A DNA stretch of 64,000 nt from Moritella sp. 24 (lineage in GTDB: Bacteria > Pseudomonadota > Gammaproteobacteria > Enterobacterales > Moritellaceae), in NCBI RefSeq assembly GCF_018219155.1, contig NZ_CP056123.1:1-64000 (forward strand). Direction: 5' to 3'. Position 1 is the first letter of the stretch. Every line of letters begins with the position of its first letter. A model generated the notes under the pieces. It did no database searches. It worked only from the letters and a program-made list of their open reading frames with translations, and was not told the DNA's origin. Of this stretch, positions 22,629-39,185 are shown in pieces. Position numbers and translations under genes: made by a program.

Positions 22629-24094
22629 GCGTGTGCTCGTGAAGAAGGTTTATGGGGAAGTCGTAAGATGACTTTCAGCCCTGAATTTTGTCTGTTATGT
22701 AAAGTTAATGTACCGCCGTGGGCACTGGCAATATTACGTGCAATGCTGAGTCCGAGCCCAGAGCCTTCGGTATCTTGGGCTATTCGTGTATAAGGCGTGA
22801 ATATATCTTCTAGCATGGCTTCTGGAATACCGGGACCTGAATCAATTAGACATATAACAATGTGCTCTTGCTGTTGTTCAACAATGAGGTGTAAAAAGTC
22901 ACCATACTTAATCGCATTTTCAACCAAATTTGTTAAACAGCGTTTTATCGCCAGTGGCTTTCCACGATAATGAACCGCAATATTAGGGAACTCAAAGGTC
23001 ACCTTTTCTTCATCATGATTATGGTGTTCAGTTATTTCGTAGAGTAATTCTTGGATATCAATCAGAGCATTGTTTTCATGAATATCAGTATCTTTTACGC
23101 ATTGTAAGGCACCCTTTACCATCATTTCTAACTGATCTAGATCGTTATTAAACTTTGCTGTTTTAGCATCATCATTGAGTAACTCTGCGCGTAACCGTAA
23201 TCGTGTTATTGGCGTTTTTAAATCATGTGATATGGACCTAAATAAGCGCTCTCGATCGTCGATATAACGCTTGATACGCAAATGCATACGGTTAAATGCT
23301 TTGGTTGCGATGACTAATTCAGAGGCGCCTGTTTCCGCAAGTGGTGGCTGGTCTAAATCTTGGCTTAACGTTGCCGCTGCGGCTGCAAGGTTTTTAAGCG
23401 GCTTTGTTTGCCAGCGAACTAACACATAGATCATCCACATTAAGTTTGCGGTGATTAAGAAGATGAAAAATATTTGTTCATTGTTCACCATGTTATCGTT
23501 GAGTGACACATAAGGTGCAGGTAATAACGCTGCAATGTATAGCCATTCATCAGGCGCAAGCATCATTTGTATGACTAACACCGGTGGATTTAGAGGTTCT
23601 AACGTTAATGAATAATGTGCCCAAGAACGAGGAAGTTCTGATAATAAGGTATCGTTATTTAAAACATGTAGTGTTTTTGGGTGCGAAAATTCCATTTTTA
23701 AGGTGATATTATTCCCCAGTTTATCACTGAGCACGCGTTGGAATTCATCAAGAACAACGCGTTTCATATCACTGTTTTGAACAGGGTCTATATCAATTTC
23801 GACTTCATTTAATGATACAAAATAACGGCTACCACCAAAATCACGTAGTTGTTCTAAAACAATGTGACGATACTGGAGTGGTAAAGAATTAAAAAATGTC
23901 GCTGTTGAAGCAATATTTTGCGCCATGCTTTCAGCTGTGTTTTTTAATCCTTCAAGTTCTTGGTCTTTACTGAAGTTATACCAAATACTGGTTGAGATGA
24001 GCTGCGCTGTAGCGATTGATAACAGCGTCAGCAGTAACATTCTGGAAACTAAAGAACTGGGTAATTGTCGGTAAATATATTCTTTAATCGTCAT
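22625..24094 (-). CDS. Sensor histidine kinase (EnvZ-like)
   Basis: This 489-residue membrane kinase has a first transmembrane segment at about 18-38, a periplasmic sensor region of about 165 residues, a second transmembrane segment near 208-228 and a HAMP linker. The H-box SISHDLKTPITRLR carries H290. It ends with an ATPase domain that includes NLVENAIKYG and the G-box GSGLGLSIARN. It overlaps the response regulator by 11 bases and the binding-protein gene by 4. The periplasmic region could detect the binding protein. The signal is unknown. Confidence 0.9.
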   Translation of the reverse strand: MTIKEYIYRQLPSSLVSRMLLLTLLSIATAQLISTSIWYNFSKDQELEGLKNTAESMAQNIASTATFFNSLPLQYRHIVLEQLRDFGGSRYFVSLNEVEIDIDPVQNSDMKRVVLDEFQRVLSDKLGNNITLKMEFSHPKTLHVLNNDTLLSELPRSWAHYSLTLEPLNPPVLVIQMMLAPDEWLYIAALLPAPYVSLNDNMVNNEQIFFIFLITANLMWMIYVLVRWQTKPLKNLAAAAATLSQDLDQPPLAETGASELVIATKAFNRMHLRIKRYIDDRERLFRSISHDLKTPITRLRLRAELLNDDAKTAKFNNDLDQLEMMVKGALQCVKDTDIHENNALIDIQELLYEITEHHNHDEEKVTFEFPNIAVHYRGKPLAIKRCLTNLVENAIKYGDFLHLIVEQQQEHIVICLIDSGPGIPEAMLEDIFTPYTRIAQDTEGSGLGLSIARNIASAHGGTLTLHNRQNSGLKVILRLPHKPSSRAHA

Positions 24095-24797
24095 AAGAGA
24101 CTTCAGTGATCAACACATAGCCACGCCCACGAATCGTTTTAATTAACGTCGGATTTTTACTGCTATCACCTAGTTTTTGACGTAAGCGGCTAAGCTGAAT
24201 ATCAATGCCTCGTTCTAGCGGTAATGCTTCTCGTCCTCGGGTTGCATCAGACAAGGCATCCCGGCTGAGAACTTGATTCGGATTTAATACAAATAGTTTA
24301 AGCATATTAAATTCACTGCCTGATAACTCTGTTGCACTATTGTCCGTTAAGCTAATGAGTTGGCGCGTTAAGGTATCCAATTTCCAGTGAGCAAAGACAA
24401 AATAACGCCCTTGCGTTGGCTTGGTATAACTGGAACGGCGTAATAGCGCTTTTATTCTTGCGAGTAATTCACGCGGACTAAACGGTTTAGCCATGTAATC
24501 ATCAGCACCAATTTCTAATCCAACAATCCTATCTGCTTCATCTGAATTGGCTGTCAGCATAATAATAGGAACCTGTGAGGTTCGACGAATTTTTTGACAC
24601 AATGTAAACCCATCATCGCCTGGCATCATCACATCTAATACGATCAGATCGGGGGTATTGGTGGCTAAGACGCGTTGCATTTCTTTACCTTCACCGGCAG
24701 TTAGCACTGAAAAACCTGCTTGATTAAGGTATTCACTGAGTAGTTCTTTAATCTCAACATCGTCATCAACGACTAATATTTGCTTTTTTGTGCTCAT
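24084..24797 (-). CDS. OmpR-family response regulator
   Basis: This 237-residue protein has an N-terminal receiver domain with acidic pocket VDDD (10-13), phospho-acceptor D55 in VLDVMMPG and the conserved lysine in AKPFSPRELLARIKALLRR. A C-terminal winged-helix DNA-binding domain follows, with the ending TIRGRGYVLI. It is first in the minus-strand run with its kinase and the binding protein. The target genes are unknown; self-regulation and regulation of a sugar permease elsewhere are plausible. Confidence 0.93.
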   Translation of the reverse strand: MSTKKQILVVDDDVEIKELLSEYLNQAGFSVLTAGEGKEMQRVLATNTPDLIVLDVMMPGDDGFTLCQKIRRTSQVPIIMLTANSDEADRIVGLEIGADDYMAKPFSPRELLARIKALLRRSSYTKPTQGRYFVFAHWKLDTLTRQLISLTDNSATELSGSEFNMLKLFVLNPNQVLSRDALSDATRGREALPLERGIDIQLSRLRQKLGDSSKNPTLIKTIRGRGYVLITEVSYDD

Positions 24798-24865
24798 GTG
24801 CCAGTCCGTTATTTACATTGCGAACTCGTATTGAACAGCTTGGAGGGGGAAATTTCAAGAAGAAG

Positions 24866-24900
24866 ATAAGAAAAAGCCAACTATCGTCATAGTTGGCTTG
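24866..24900 (-). terminator. Terminator after fadA
   Basis: Read on the minus strand, AAGCCAACTAT-GACG-ATAGTTGGCTT is followed by T residues. It lies between the end of fadA and the start of the response regulator and separates the two units. Confidence 0.88.
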
Positions 24901-24937
24901 ATATAGATTAACTAACCGTATTTTTTGTATGCGGTTA

Positions 24938-26128
<1,191 letters not shown>

Positions 26129-28273
26129 TTAGTAAAAAGTTTTGCCGTCAGCTGCGCGTTGACGCAAGCCATCAGTTACTTGGTAAAGAGGTCCTAAATC
26201 AGCAAGTGAATCTGCTAATTCAATGTATTTATCTAGACCCATAGTATCTAGGTAACGGAATACACCACCACGGAATGGAGGGAAGCCAATACCATAGATA
26301 AGTGCCATATCAGCATCACCTGGTGTAGCAACAATACCTTCTTCAAGACAACGAACAACTTCGTTAATCATTGGGATCATACAACGAGCAATGATCTCAT
26401 CTTTAGTGAAATCAGCTTTTTCGCTAGCTACTTCAGCAAGTAGTTCATAGCTTTTCGCATCAGGTGTTTTCTGAACGCGACCACGACGATCTTTAGCGTA
26501 AGAATAGAAACCAATGCCATTTTTCTGACCGTAACGTGTTGCTTCAAACATAACATCGATAGAATCTTTGCCTGTTTTAGCCATACGTTCTGGGAAACCA
26601 TCTGCCATAACTGCTGCAGCATGGTGACCAGTATCAATACCAACAACATCTAACAGATATGCAGGACCCATTGGCCAACCGAATTCTTTCTCCATTACTT
26701 TATCAACAGCAACAAAGTCAGCGCCGTCAGCGATTAATTTTGAGAAGCCGAAGAAGTAAGGGAATAATACGCGGTTAACGAAGAAACCTGGGCAGTCATT
26801 AACAACGATAGGTGTTTTGCCCATTTTCGCAGCGTAAGCAACTGTTGTAGCAATTGTTTCATCAGATGATTTCTCACCACGGATGATTTCTACAAGTGGC
26901 ATTTTGTGTACAGGATTGAAGAAGTGCATACCACAGAATTGTTCTGGGCGTTTTAAGCTCTTCGCAAGTACATTAATTGGAATCGTTGACGTGTTTGAAG
27001 TGATTACAGTGTCTTCACTTACGTTATCTTCTAACTCAGCCAGTACAGCTGCTTTAATTTTTGGATTTTCAACAACCGCTTCAACGATAATGTCAGCTTC
27101 ATCAACTGAGTTATAGCTTAGCGTCGGTGTGATTGAAGAAATAACTTTCGCAAGTTTAGTTCCATCAATACGGCCACGTTTTAGCTGTGTTGTTAATAAA
27201 CCTGACGCAGTACTCATACCAAGATCAAGTGCTGCATCGTTGATATCTTTCATGATAACAGGCGTGCCTTTTACTGCTGATTGGTAAGCGATACCGCCAC
27301 CCATGATACCAGCGCCAAGTACGGCTGCTTTATTTGTTGCTTTACCTGCTTTTGCTGCTTTCTTCGCGCCAGCTTTTAATGCTTGGTCACTTAGGAATAA
27401 GCCAACTAATGCTTGCGCTGCATCTGTTTTAGCAAGTTTAATGAATGTTGCTGCTTCTACACCAAGTGCACCAGTGCGGTCCATTCTTGCTGCTGCTTCA
27501 ACTGTTTTAACTGCTGCTGTTGGTGCTGGATAATGTTTACCCGCTTTTGCGTATACCATACCAAGTGCAGTAGAGAAGCTCATTGTTGCTTCAATTTTGT
27601 TTAAACCTAGTGGCGCTTGTTTTTGAGCGCGACGTGATTGCCAGTCAAGTTTGCCTGCAATCGCATCTTTAATCATAGATAGTGCAGCATCACGTAATTT
27701 TTCTGGTGCTACAACTGCATCTACAGTGCCAAACTTAAGGGCTGCAGGTGCTTTATAATCTTTACCTGTTGTGATCCATTCAACTGCATTATCTGCGCCG
27801 ATCAGACGTGGTAAACGTACTGTGCCACCAAAACCAGGCATGATGCCTAATTTAGTTTCAGGTAAGCCGATACGTGCTGTTGTGTCTGCTACACGGAAAT
27901 CCGTAGCAAGAATTGCTTCACAACCACCGCCAAGAGCATGACCGTTAACAGCTGAAATTGTTGGATAAGGCAGGTCTTCAATCGCGTTGAATACTGCATT
28001 TGCTTGTTCCAACCAACCAAGTAATTCAGCTTCAGGTAGTTTAAACAGCTCAAGGAATTCAGTGATATCAGCGCCAACGATGAATGCACCTTTTCCTGAT
28101 GTTTGAATTAGTCCTTTAATGTCTGAATTAGTCTGTAGTACTTTTACAGCTTCAGTTAATGCTTGTAATGTTGCTTGATCAAATTTATTAACTGGGCCTT
28201 TCGCGTCATATTTTAATTCTGCGATGCCATCTTCTAATAGAGTGACCGAGAGTTGTTCGGCTTGGTAAATCAT
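26129..28273 (-). CDS. fadB: Fatty-acid oxidation complex alpha subunit FadB
   Basis: FadB carries enoyl-CoA hydratase/isomerase activity in its N-terminal part and 3-hydroxyacyl-CoA dehydrogenase in its C-terminal part. The crotonase region has [10 protein letters not shown] and [10 protein letters not shown]. The NAD-binding region has [14 protein letters not shown], followed by [16 protein letters not shown] chose the ATG at 28273 (MIYQAEQLS), which has an AAGGAG site and aligns with known FadB starts, giving 714 residues; an upstream reading adds 11 unconserved residues. It is first in fadBA. A palindrome resembling a fatty-acid regulator site lies about 118 bases upstream. Confidence 0.96.
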   Translation of the reverse strand: MIYQAEQLSVTLLEDGIAELKYDAKGPVNKFDQATLQALTEAVKVLQTNSDIKGLIQTSGKGAFIVGADITEFLELFKLPEAELLGWLEQANAVFNAIEDLPYPTISAVNGHALGGGCEAILATDFRVADTTARIGLPETKLGIMPGFGGTVRLPRLIGADNAVEWITTGKDYKAPAALKFGTVDAVVAPEKLRDAALSMIKDAIAGKLDWQSRRAQKQAPLGLNKIEATMSFSTALGMVYAKAGKHYPAPTAAVKTVEAAARMDRTGALGVEAATFIKLAKTDAAQALVGLFLSDQALKAGAKKAAKAGKATNKAAVLGAGIMGGGIAYQSAVKGTPVIMKDINDAALDLGMSTASGLLTTQLKRGRIDGTKLAKVISSITPTLSYNSVDEADIIVEAVVENPKIKAAVLAELEDNVSEDTVITSNTSTIPINVLAKSLKRPEQFCGMHFFNPVHKMPLVEIIRGEKSSDETIATTVAYAAKMGKTPIVVNDCPGFFVNRVLFPYFFGFSKLIADGADFVAVDKVMEKEFGWPMGPAYLLDVVGIDTGHHAAAVMADGFPERMAKTGKDSIDVMFEATRYGQKNGIGFYSYAKDRRGRVQKTPDAKSYELLAEVASEKADFTKDEIIARCMIPMINEVVRCLEEGIVATPGDADMALIYGIGFPPFRGGVFRYLDTMGLDKYIELADSLADLGPLYQVTDGLRQRAADGKTFY

Positions 28274-28770
28274 TACGTTTCTCCTTGCTAAAGCGATGGT
28301 GATCATCAGCTCCGTTTGCTATTTACCAGTGATGTAGGGTACTGGTTAATCTCATTCTGTCGATAATCTAACAAGATTTCAACACTTATTTTAAACGACT
28401 GTTTAACTTTTTGTAGCAGTGGTGACAACAAACTATTCACTAAGTAGTATTGTTTATATATTGAATAGAGTAAGGTGTAATTTTGGTAAAATAAGTTATT
28501 TATGTTTCGTGTTGGCCTCTGGGACTTGGATTTGGCTGTTTAATAGCTTTTCACGCTTGTTTTGTTGTGGCTTTTAGTTTTATTAACTGTAAAACATTCG
28601 GCTTACAACTGTTTTTAATTGTTAGGTGTTTGTTGTTGAATCTTTAATAATAAAAAGTTAACTAGCATTTAACTTTTAAAATTTGTGATCCTGAACCTGC
28701 TATTATCAACAGGCATATAGCAGTAGAATAGCGATGAATATTTCGATAGTAGAATATAGATAGGATATAA
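28274..28770. other. Divergent fadB/yigZ intergenic region (497 bases)
   Basis: This gap separates divergent fadBA and yigZ-trkH-hemG. Apart from the palindrome at 28391 it shows AT-rich sequence without an obvious small gene, repeat or structured RNA. Promoters for both operons must lie here. Confidence 0.55.
28391..28406. promoter_or_regulatory. Palindrome upstream of fadB, PsrA-like
   Basis: TTAAACGACTGTTTAA is a perfect 6-4-6 inverted repeat. The AAAC-N4-GTTT core resembles sites of TetR-type fatty-acid regulators such as PsrA, which control fad genes in several gammaproteobacteria. The regulator assignment is an inference from position and motif. Confidence 0.45.
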
Positions 28771-29391
28771 ATGACAGCAAATAGCCCTTACTTTGTTTTA
28801 GAGCAGGCTTATGACTATACCGAAGAAATTAAAAAAAGCCGATTTATTACTTATCTTGCTCCAACTAAAGGACGCCAAAAAGCTGAACAATTTGTTCGGG
28901 ATATTAAAGCTCAGCACCCTGATGCGCGTCATCATTGTTGGGCATTTGTCGCCGGTCGTCCAAGTGATGGTCAGCAATATGGCTTCAGTGATGACGGAGA
29001 ACCATCTGGTACAGCGGGTAAACCCATCCTAAACTGCTTAGTTGGAAGTAATGTCGGAGAAATGACGGCAGTTGTTGTACGTTATTATGGCGGTATAAAA
29101 TTAGGAACAGGTGGGCTCGTTCGTGCTTATGCTGGCGGTGTACAACAAGTTTTAAAATTAATAGATCCTATTGAATGTCTTATATATGTAGAACTTAATC
29201 TAACTTGCAATTATGCTCAAATAGCCGCAATAGAGAGTTTATTTTCAGTATATAATGGTAAATTAAAGCATGCTGAATATGGCGAGCAAGTAATAATGCA
29301 GCTTGATGTTGATGCAAGGCATACACAAGCGTTTATTGTAGCTGTTAAAAATAAAACAAATGGCCAAGTTAATGTCACTGTGGTCGATTAA
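28771..29391 (+). CDS. yigZ: YigZ/IMPACT-family protein
   Basis: This 206-residue protein has the UPF0029/IMPACT N-terminal fold, with the hallmark GFSDDGEPSGTAGKPIL and RYYGGIKLGTGGLVRAY, and a C-terminal ferredoxin-like domain. Family members are linked to translation control in eukaryotes. The bacterial role is not settled. Its place between fadBA and trkH-hemG matches the E. coli neighbourhood. trkH follows after 21 bases. Confidence 0.92.
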   Translation: MTANSPYFVLEQAYDYTEEIKKSRFITYLAPTKGRQKAEQFVRDIKAQHPDARHHCWAFVAGRPSDGQQYGFSDDGEPSGTAGKPILNCLVGSNVGEMTAVVVRYYGGIKLGTGGLVRAYAGGVQQVLKLIDPIECLIYVELNLTCNYAQIAAIESLFSVYNGKLKHAEYGEQVIMQLDVDARHTQAFIVAVKNKTNGQVNVTVVD

Positions 29392-29412
29392 TATTTAGGG
29401 ATAAAAACAATA

Positions 29413-30870
29413 ATGCAATTCAGGGCAATTTTAAGAATTGTTGGGATATTAGTTACTATTTTTAGTGTAACAATGGTTTTCCCTGCACTGATCGCCGCAA
29501 TTTACAAGGATGGTGGTGGTCTAGTCTTCATTAATTCTTTTGCATTCTGTGTAACGCTAGGCAGTATTTTATGGTACAAAAACCGTAATTATAAAAAAGA
29601 ATTAAAAGCAAAAGACGGGTTTCTGATTGTAGTTTTGTTTTGGACTGTACTGGGGAGTATTGGTGCATTACCTTTTATCCTTTCCGAAAAGCCTGACCTT
29701 AGCGTCGCGGGTGCCTTCTTTGAATCGTTTTCGGGTTTAACAACAACGGGAGCAACCGTTATTGTTGGTCTTGATGAATTACCCAAAGCGCTCTTATTTT
29801 ATCGTCAGTTTCTACAGTGGCTAGGCGGTATGGGTATCATTGTACTTGCTGTCGCGGTGTTACCTGTTTTAGGTATTGGTGGTATGCAGCTCTATCGTGC
29901 TGAAACACCTGGACCGGTTAAAGATTCTAAGATGACTCCCCGAATAGCTGAGACCGCAAAAGCGCTATGGTATATTTACCTTTGCCTTACCGTTGTTTGT
30001 GCTATGGCATTTTGGCTAGCAGGTATGACGATCTTTGATGCTATCTCACATAGTTTTTCAACAATCGCGATTGGCGGGTTCTCAACTCACGATAGTAGTA
30101 TGGGGCACTTTGACAGTTCAGTTATTAATATGATCACTGTGGTGTTCTTAATTATCGCGGGTATTAACTTTTCATTACATTTTGCTGCATTCTCTATTAA
30201 AGGTTTTAAGCCCGGTGCGTACTTACGAGATCCGGAATTACGCGCATTCTTGTTTGTGCAGTTGGCACTCGTTGCTATTTGTTTCTTTATACTGTTAGCA
30301 CACGGTGTTTACGACTCTCCAGAAATGGCGTTAGATAAAGCACTGTTTCAGGCCGTCTCTATTTCAACTACCGCTGGTTTCACTACGACTAGCTTTCAAG
30401 ATTGGCCATTGTTCTTACCCGTATTACTTGTATTTTCAAGTTTCATTGGTGGTTGTGCTGGCTCGACTGGTGGCGGCATGAAAGTCGTTCGTATTCTATT
30501 GCTGTATTTACAAGGTATGCGTGAGATGAAGCGATTGGTTCACCCACGTGCGGTATACAAAATTAAACTAGGTAAAAAAGTCTTACCCGATCGTGTTATC
30601 GATGCTGTCTGGGGATTCTTTTCGGCTTACGCACTGGTTTTTGTTATTTGCATGTTGGCATTGATCGCAACAGGAATGGATGAACTGTCGGCATTTTCTG
30701 CAGTGGTCGCGACTTTAAACAACTTAGGCCCAGGCCTTGGTCAAGTTGCTGTTCATTTTGGTGATGTGAATGATAGTGCAAAATGGATATTAGTTGTTGC
30801 TATGTTATTTGGTCGTTTAGAAGTCTTTACCTTATTAATTTTATTTACTCCAGCTTTTTGGCGTAGTTAA
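29413..30870 (+). CDS. trkH: Trk system potassium uptake protein TrkH
   Basis: TrkH is the membrane channel subunit of the Trk potassium uptake system and works with the cytoplasmic NAD-binding regulator TrkA (not in this window). The 485-residue protein is hydrophobic throughout. It has repeated pore-loop selectivity-filter segments such as GLTTTGATV, TIAIGGFST, STTAGFTTT and LNNLGPGLG, and the membrane loop SFIGGCAGSTGGGMKVVR. It lies in the yigZ-trkH-hemG run, as in E. coli. Confidence 0.96.
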   Translation: MQFRAILRIVGILVTIFSVTMVFPALIAAIYKDGGGLVFINSFAFCVTLGSILWYKNRNYKKELKAKDGFLIVVLFWTVLGSIGALPFILSEKPDLSVAGAFFESFSGLTTTGATVIVGLDELPKALLFYRQFLQWLGGMGIIVLAVAVLPVLGIGGMQLYRAETPGPVKDSKMTPRIAETAKALWYIYLCLTVVCAMAFWLAGMTIFDAISHSFSTIAIGGFSTHDSSMGHFDSSVINMITVVFLIIAGINFSLHFAAFSIKGFKPGAYLRDPELRAFLFVQLALVAICFFILLAHGVYDSPEMALDKALFQAVSISTTAGFTTTSFQDWPLFLPVLLVFSSFIGGCAGSTGGGMKVVRILLLYLQGMREMKRLVHPRAVYKIKLGKKVLPDRVIDAVWGFFSAYALVFVICMLALIATGMDELSAFSAVVATLNNLGPGLGQVAVHFGDVNDSAKWILVVAMLFGRLEVFTLLILFTPAFWRS

Positions 30871-30882
30871 GTGGAACCTATA

Positions 30883-31398
30883 ATGAAAAAAATGTTAGTA
30901 CTGTATTCTACGGTAGATGGTCAAACGTTAAAAATAATTAACGCAATTGAAAAGACTATCGCGAACGACTACCACTGTGAAGTGATGAGCATTGAAGAAT
31001 GTCAGCATATTGATATGGCGATATTTGATAAGGTCATTATCGGAGCCTCTGTTCGTTATGGTCATTTAAATAAAAAACTATATAAATTTGTTGCTGCACA
31101 TAAAGCAGAGTTGGAAGCAAAAGATAATGCTTTTTTCTGTGTTAACTTAACGGCAAGAAAAGCAGAAAAGAATACACCTGAAACAAATGCATATATGCAG
31201 GCGTTTTTAGAAAAGTCGAATTGGGTACCTAAGCAGCAAGCTGTATTTGCAGGCGCATTGTTATATTCGAAATATAATTGGTGGCAAACACTCATTATCC
31301 AGCTAATTATGAAAATAACGGGTGGTAGTACTGACAAAACGAAAGATATTGAGTTTACAGACTGGGATAAAGTCACTGCATTTGCTAAACAGTTATAG
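30883..31398 (+). CDS. hemG: Menaquinone-dependent protoporphyrinogen dehydrogenase HemG
   Basis: HemG is a flavodoxin-like FMN enzyme at the membrane that oxidises protoporphyrinogen IX to protoporphyrin IX, passing electrons to quinone, late in heme synthesis. The family features are the FMN phosphate loop region LYSTVDGQTLKI, VIGASVRYGH and CVNLTARKAEKNTPETN. I start at the ATG at 30883 (MKKMLVLYS, 171 residues) because it aligns with known HemG starts; a GTG at 30871, directly after the trkH stop, would add 4 residues. Co-transcribed with trkH, and followed by rRNA operon 1. Confidence 0.94.
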   Translation: MKKMLVLYSTVDGQTLKIINAIEKTIANDYHCEVMSIEECQHIDMAIFDKVIIGASVRYGHLNKKLYKFVAAHKAELEAKDNAFFCVNLTARKAEKNTPETNAYMQAFLEKSNWVPKQQAVFAGALLYSKYNWWQTLIIQLIMKITGGSTDKTKDIEFTDWDKVTAFAKQL

Positions 31399-31507
31399 TT
31401 TATTCTTTACTTATAGCACTCTAATGTACGTTTAGCGTTTAAATTAACCGTTTTACGTGTGTAAAGTGGCCTTGGAATATGGTTTTTAGTTCCTTTCAAT
31501 GAAATGC

Positions 31508-31535
31508 TTGCCTATAAATTCGTTTTCCCTATAAT
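31508..31535 (+). promoter_or_regulatory. rRNA operon 1 promoter P1
   Basis: TTGCCT (31508-31513) and TATAAT (31530-31535) are spaced by 16 bases and followed by a GC-rich discriminator AGCGCCC, typical of stringently controlled rRNA promoters. Confidence 0.8.
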
Positions 31536-31628
31536 AGCGCCCACTGACACGGCAAACGTCGTTCAGTAGGGTGTTTTAAATGACTTAGGTTACTTTTTAA
31601 GCTTCCAGAATAAAGCGTAAATATGTGC

Positions 31629-31656
31629 TTGACTTCAAAATTGGTTTGCGTAGAAT
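31629..31656 (+). promoter_or_regulatory. rRNA operon 1 promoter P2
   Basis: TTGACT (31629-31634) and TAGAAT (31651-31656) are spaced by 16 bases, with discriminator ACGCAGCC. It lies 121 bases downstream of P1, the usual P1-P2 arrangement. Confidence 0.8.
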
Positions 31657-31692
31657 ACGCAGCCTGACTACGACGCAAGGCGTCAAGGTCAA

Positions 31693-31704
31693 CGCTCTTT
31701 AACA
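31693..31704 (+). promoter_or_regulatory. boxA antitermination element, rRNA operon 1
   Basis: CGCTCTTTAACA differs from the consensus boxA TGCTCTTTAACA at one base. It recruits NusB-NusE for rRNA antitermination. Confidence 0.8.
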
Positions 31705-31890
31705 ATTTATTCAAGCAATCTGTGTGAGTACTTACAGAGATATAATGACCAAAAATTATATCAATGTAATTATGAACATTAAATTAAATCGAAAGATTTG
31801 GTTTTATAAACAACAAACCTCGGTTTGTTGTTGAAGTACAGAATTCATTGAGCCGACTTGATTACTTAGGTAATCAGTCAAAAAAACTTT

Positions 31891-33434
<1,544 letters not shown>

Positions 33435-33511
33435 CGTAAAGTTGTTAATTTTTGTAAGTGCCCACACAAATTGCTTGAATAGAAAAGTAAAAAGCATGTA
33501 AGAAATGCGAT

Positions 33512-33588
33512 AGGACTGTAGCTCAGTTGGTTAGAGCGCGCCCCTGATAAGGGTGAGGTCGGTAGTTCAAATCTACTCAGTCCTACCA
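33512..33588 (+). tRNA. tRNA-Ile (GAT)
   Basis: 77 bases with acceptor stem AGGACTG/CAGTCCT, anticodon loop CTGATAA (GAT), a TTCAAAT T-loop and encoded CCA. It lies in the 16S-23S spacer. Confidence 0.97.
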
Positions 33589-33612
33589 ATCTTCTTACGA
33601 ACTCTATGATGT

Positions 33613-33688
33613 GGGGCTATAGCTCAGCTGGGAGAGCGCCTGCCTTGCACGCAGGAGGTCTGCGGTTCGATCCCGCATAGCTCCACCA
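33613..33688 (+). tRNA. tRNA-Ala (TGC)
   Basis: 76 bases with acceptor stem GGGGCTA/TAGCTCC (one G-T pair), anticodon TGC in CTTGCAC, T-loop TTCGATC and encoded CCA. Second tRNA of the 16S-23S spacer. Confidence 0.97.
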
Positions 33689-33751
33689 CATCATAGTTGT
33701 TAAAATACAAAGCTAAGCAAGCTTAATGCTTACCTTTGCTTTTTAGCAAAT

Positions 33752-33763
33752 TGCTCTTTAAAA
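33752..33763 (+). promoter_or_regulatory. Spacer boxA, rRNA operon 1
   Basis: TGCTCTTTAAAA resembles boxA and lies between tRNA-Ala and 23S, where a second antitermination element is usual. Confidence 0.65.
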
Positions 33764-33908
33764 ATTTGGAAAGCTGAATAAATAAAGAAGTTCTTAAAAC
33801 ACGTTATTACTTAGGTAATAACAATATAGTGTTCTTGAGTATTCTTGAGGCGAAAAAAACTAGATAATACCTAGTTATTTCAATTGTACGGTCGACTTTA
33901 GATTGTAT

Positions 33909-36800
<2,892 letters not shown>

Positions 36801-36925
36801 ACAAATTAAAGTATGATTAATTGAAATAATCGACTTAAGAATAGATTGAACACTTTATGTTTTAAAGACTTCTTTATTTATAGCTTTTCAGATTTTAGAG
36901 ATACAACTTGAAAGCAAACTAGATT

Positions 36926-37045
36926 TGCTTGGTGACCATAGTGTTACGGTACCACCTGATCCCATTCCGAACTCAGTAGTGAAACGTAATAACGCCGATG
37001 GTAGTGTGGGGCTTCCCCATGTGAGAGTAGGGCATCGCCAAGCGC
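36926..37045 (+). rRNA. 5S ribosomal RNA (operon 1)
   Basis: About 120 bases with terminal pairing TGCTTGG/CCAAGC, the loop CCGAACTCAG and GATGGTAGTGTGGGG. Exact ends are approximate by a few bases. Confidence 0.93.
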
Positions 37046-37057
37046 CAAATTAGAGAG

Positions 37058-37088
37058 AGCCGATATCAGTGATGGTATCGGCTTTTTT
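37058..37088 (+). terminator. Terminator of rRNA operon 1
   Basis: AGCCGATA (37058-37065) pairs with TATCGGCT (37076-37083), followed by a T-run. It lies 13 bases after 5S. Confidence 0.88.
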
Positions 37089-37185
37089 GTGTCTAAAATT
37101 TAAGGAAAAAGGACGTTCCAGCTTGTAAAATGACAGGCACAAGTAACGTAATACGATTAAGCAGCAGTAGCTGTACATCAGAAAA

Positions 37186-37213
37186 TAAAAAACCAGCCGT
37201 CGGCTGGTTTTTT
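37186..37213. terminator. Terminator after pgi (bidirectional)
   Basis: AACCAGCCG paired with CGGCTGGTT (37191-37209) is flanked by A residues on the left and T residues on the right. It mainly serves pgi on the minus strand and can back up the rRNA operon terminator. Confidence 0.85.
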
Positions 37214-37252
37214 ACTTTAGCATTACGTTTCGCTAGATATTTATCTAATAGC

Positions 37253-38911
<1,659 letters not shown>

Positions 38912-39121
38912 CTAAATGGAATGTGGTAATTAATCTACATGTTGAGCTGGTAAAGCCACTTAAAGGTGATTGATTCGGATGTAGCTTAACTATATAAGTA
39001 ATTTTATTACATAATAGGTATTATTCATAAAAAAATTATCGTTATTGTTAGGCTTATCGCGTTTTTACTTGATGTTACACCTTGTTACAAAAAATCTAAT
39101 AAAAATCGTATAACTTGATAC

Positions 39122-39152
39122 TTGACCTTACACTTAGGGTAAAGGTTATATT
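39122..39152 (+). promoter_or_regulatory. copA promoter with CueR operator
   Basis: The -35 TTGACC (39122-39127) and -10 TATATT (39147-39152) are 19 bases apart, the stretched spacing typical of MerR-type activation. The spacer holds an imperfect dyad from 39125 to 39146, with ACCTTAC on the left and GTAAAGGT on the right, closely resembling the CueR operator of copA promoters. cueR lies just downstream of copA. Confidence 0.88.
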
Positions 39153-39185
39153 TTACCTATATTATCATTAATAAGGTTTTTTGTT

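Larger units (their letters stand above)
31399..31890 (+). other. Leader region of rRNA operon 1
   Basis: This 492-base gap holds the tandem rRNA promoters P1 and P2, a GACGC-AAG-GCGTC hairpin (31672-31684), a boxA antitermination element (31693-31704) and a strong AACAACAAACC/GGTTTGTTGTT hairpin around 31809-31832. A GATTAC/GTAATC hairpin sits directly before mature 16S. No protein gene is credible here. Confidence 0.8.

Noticed and set aside
26428-28089. Long antisense open frames across fadB, glyS, copA and other genes
   Set aside because: They overlap well-supported genes on the opposite strand, have low-complexity translations and lack ribosome sites.
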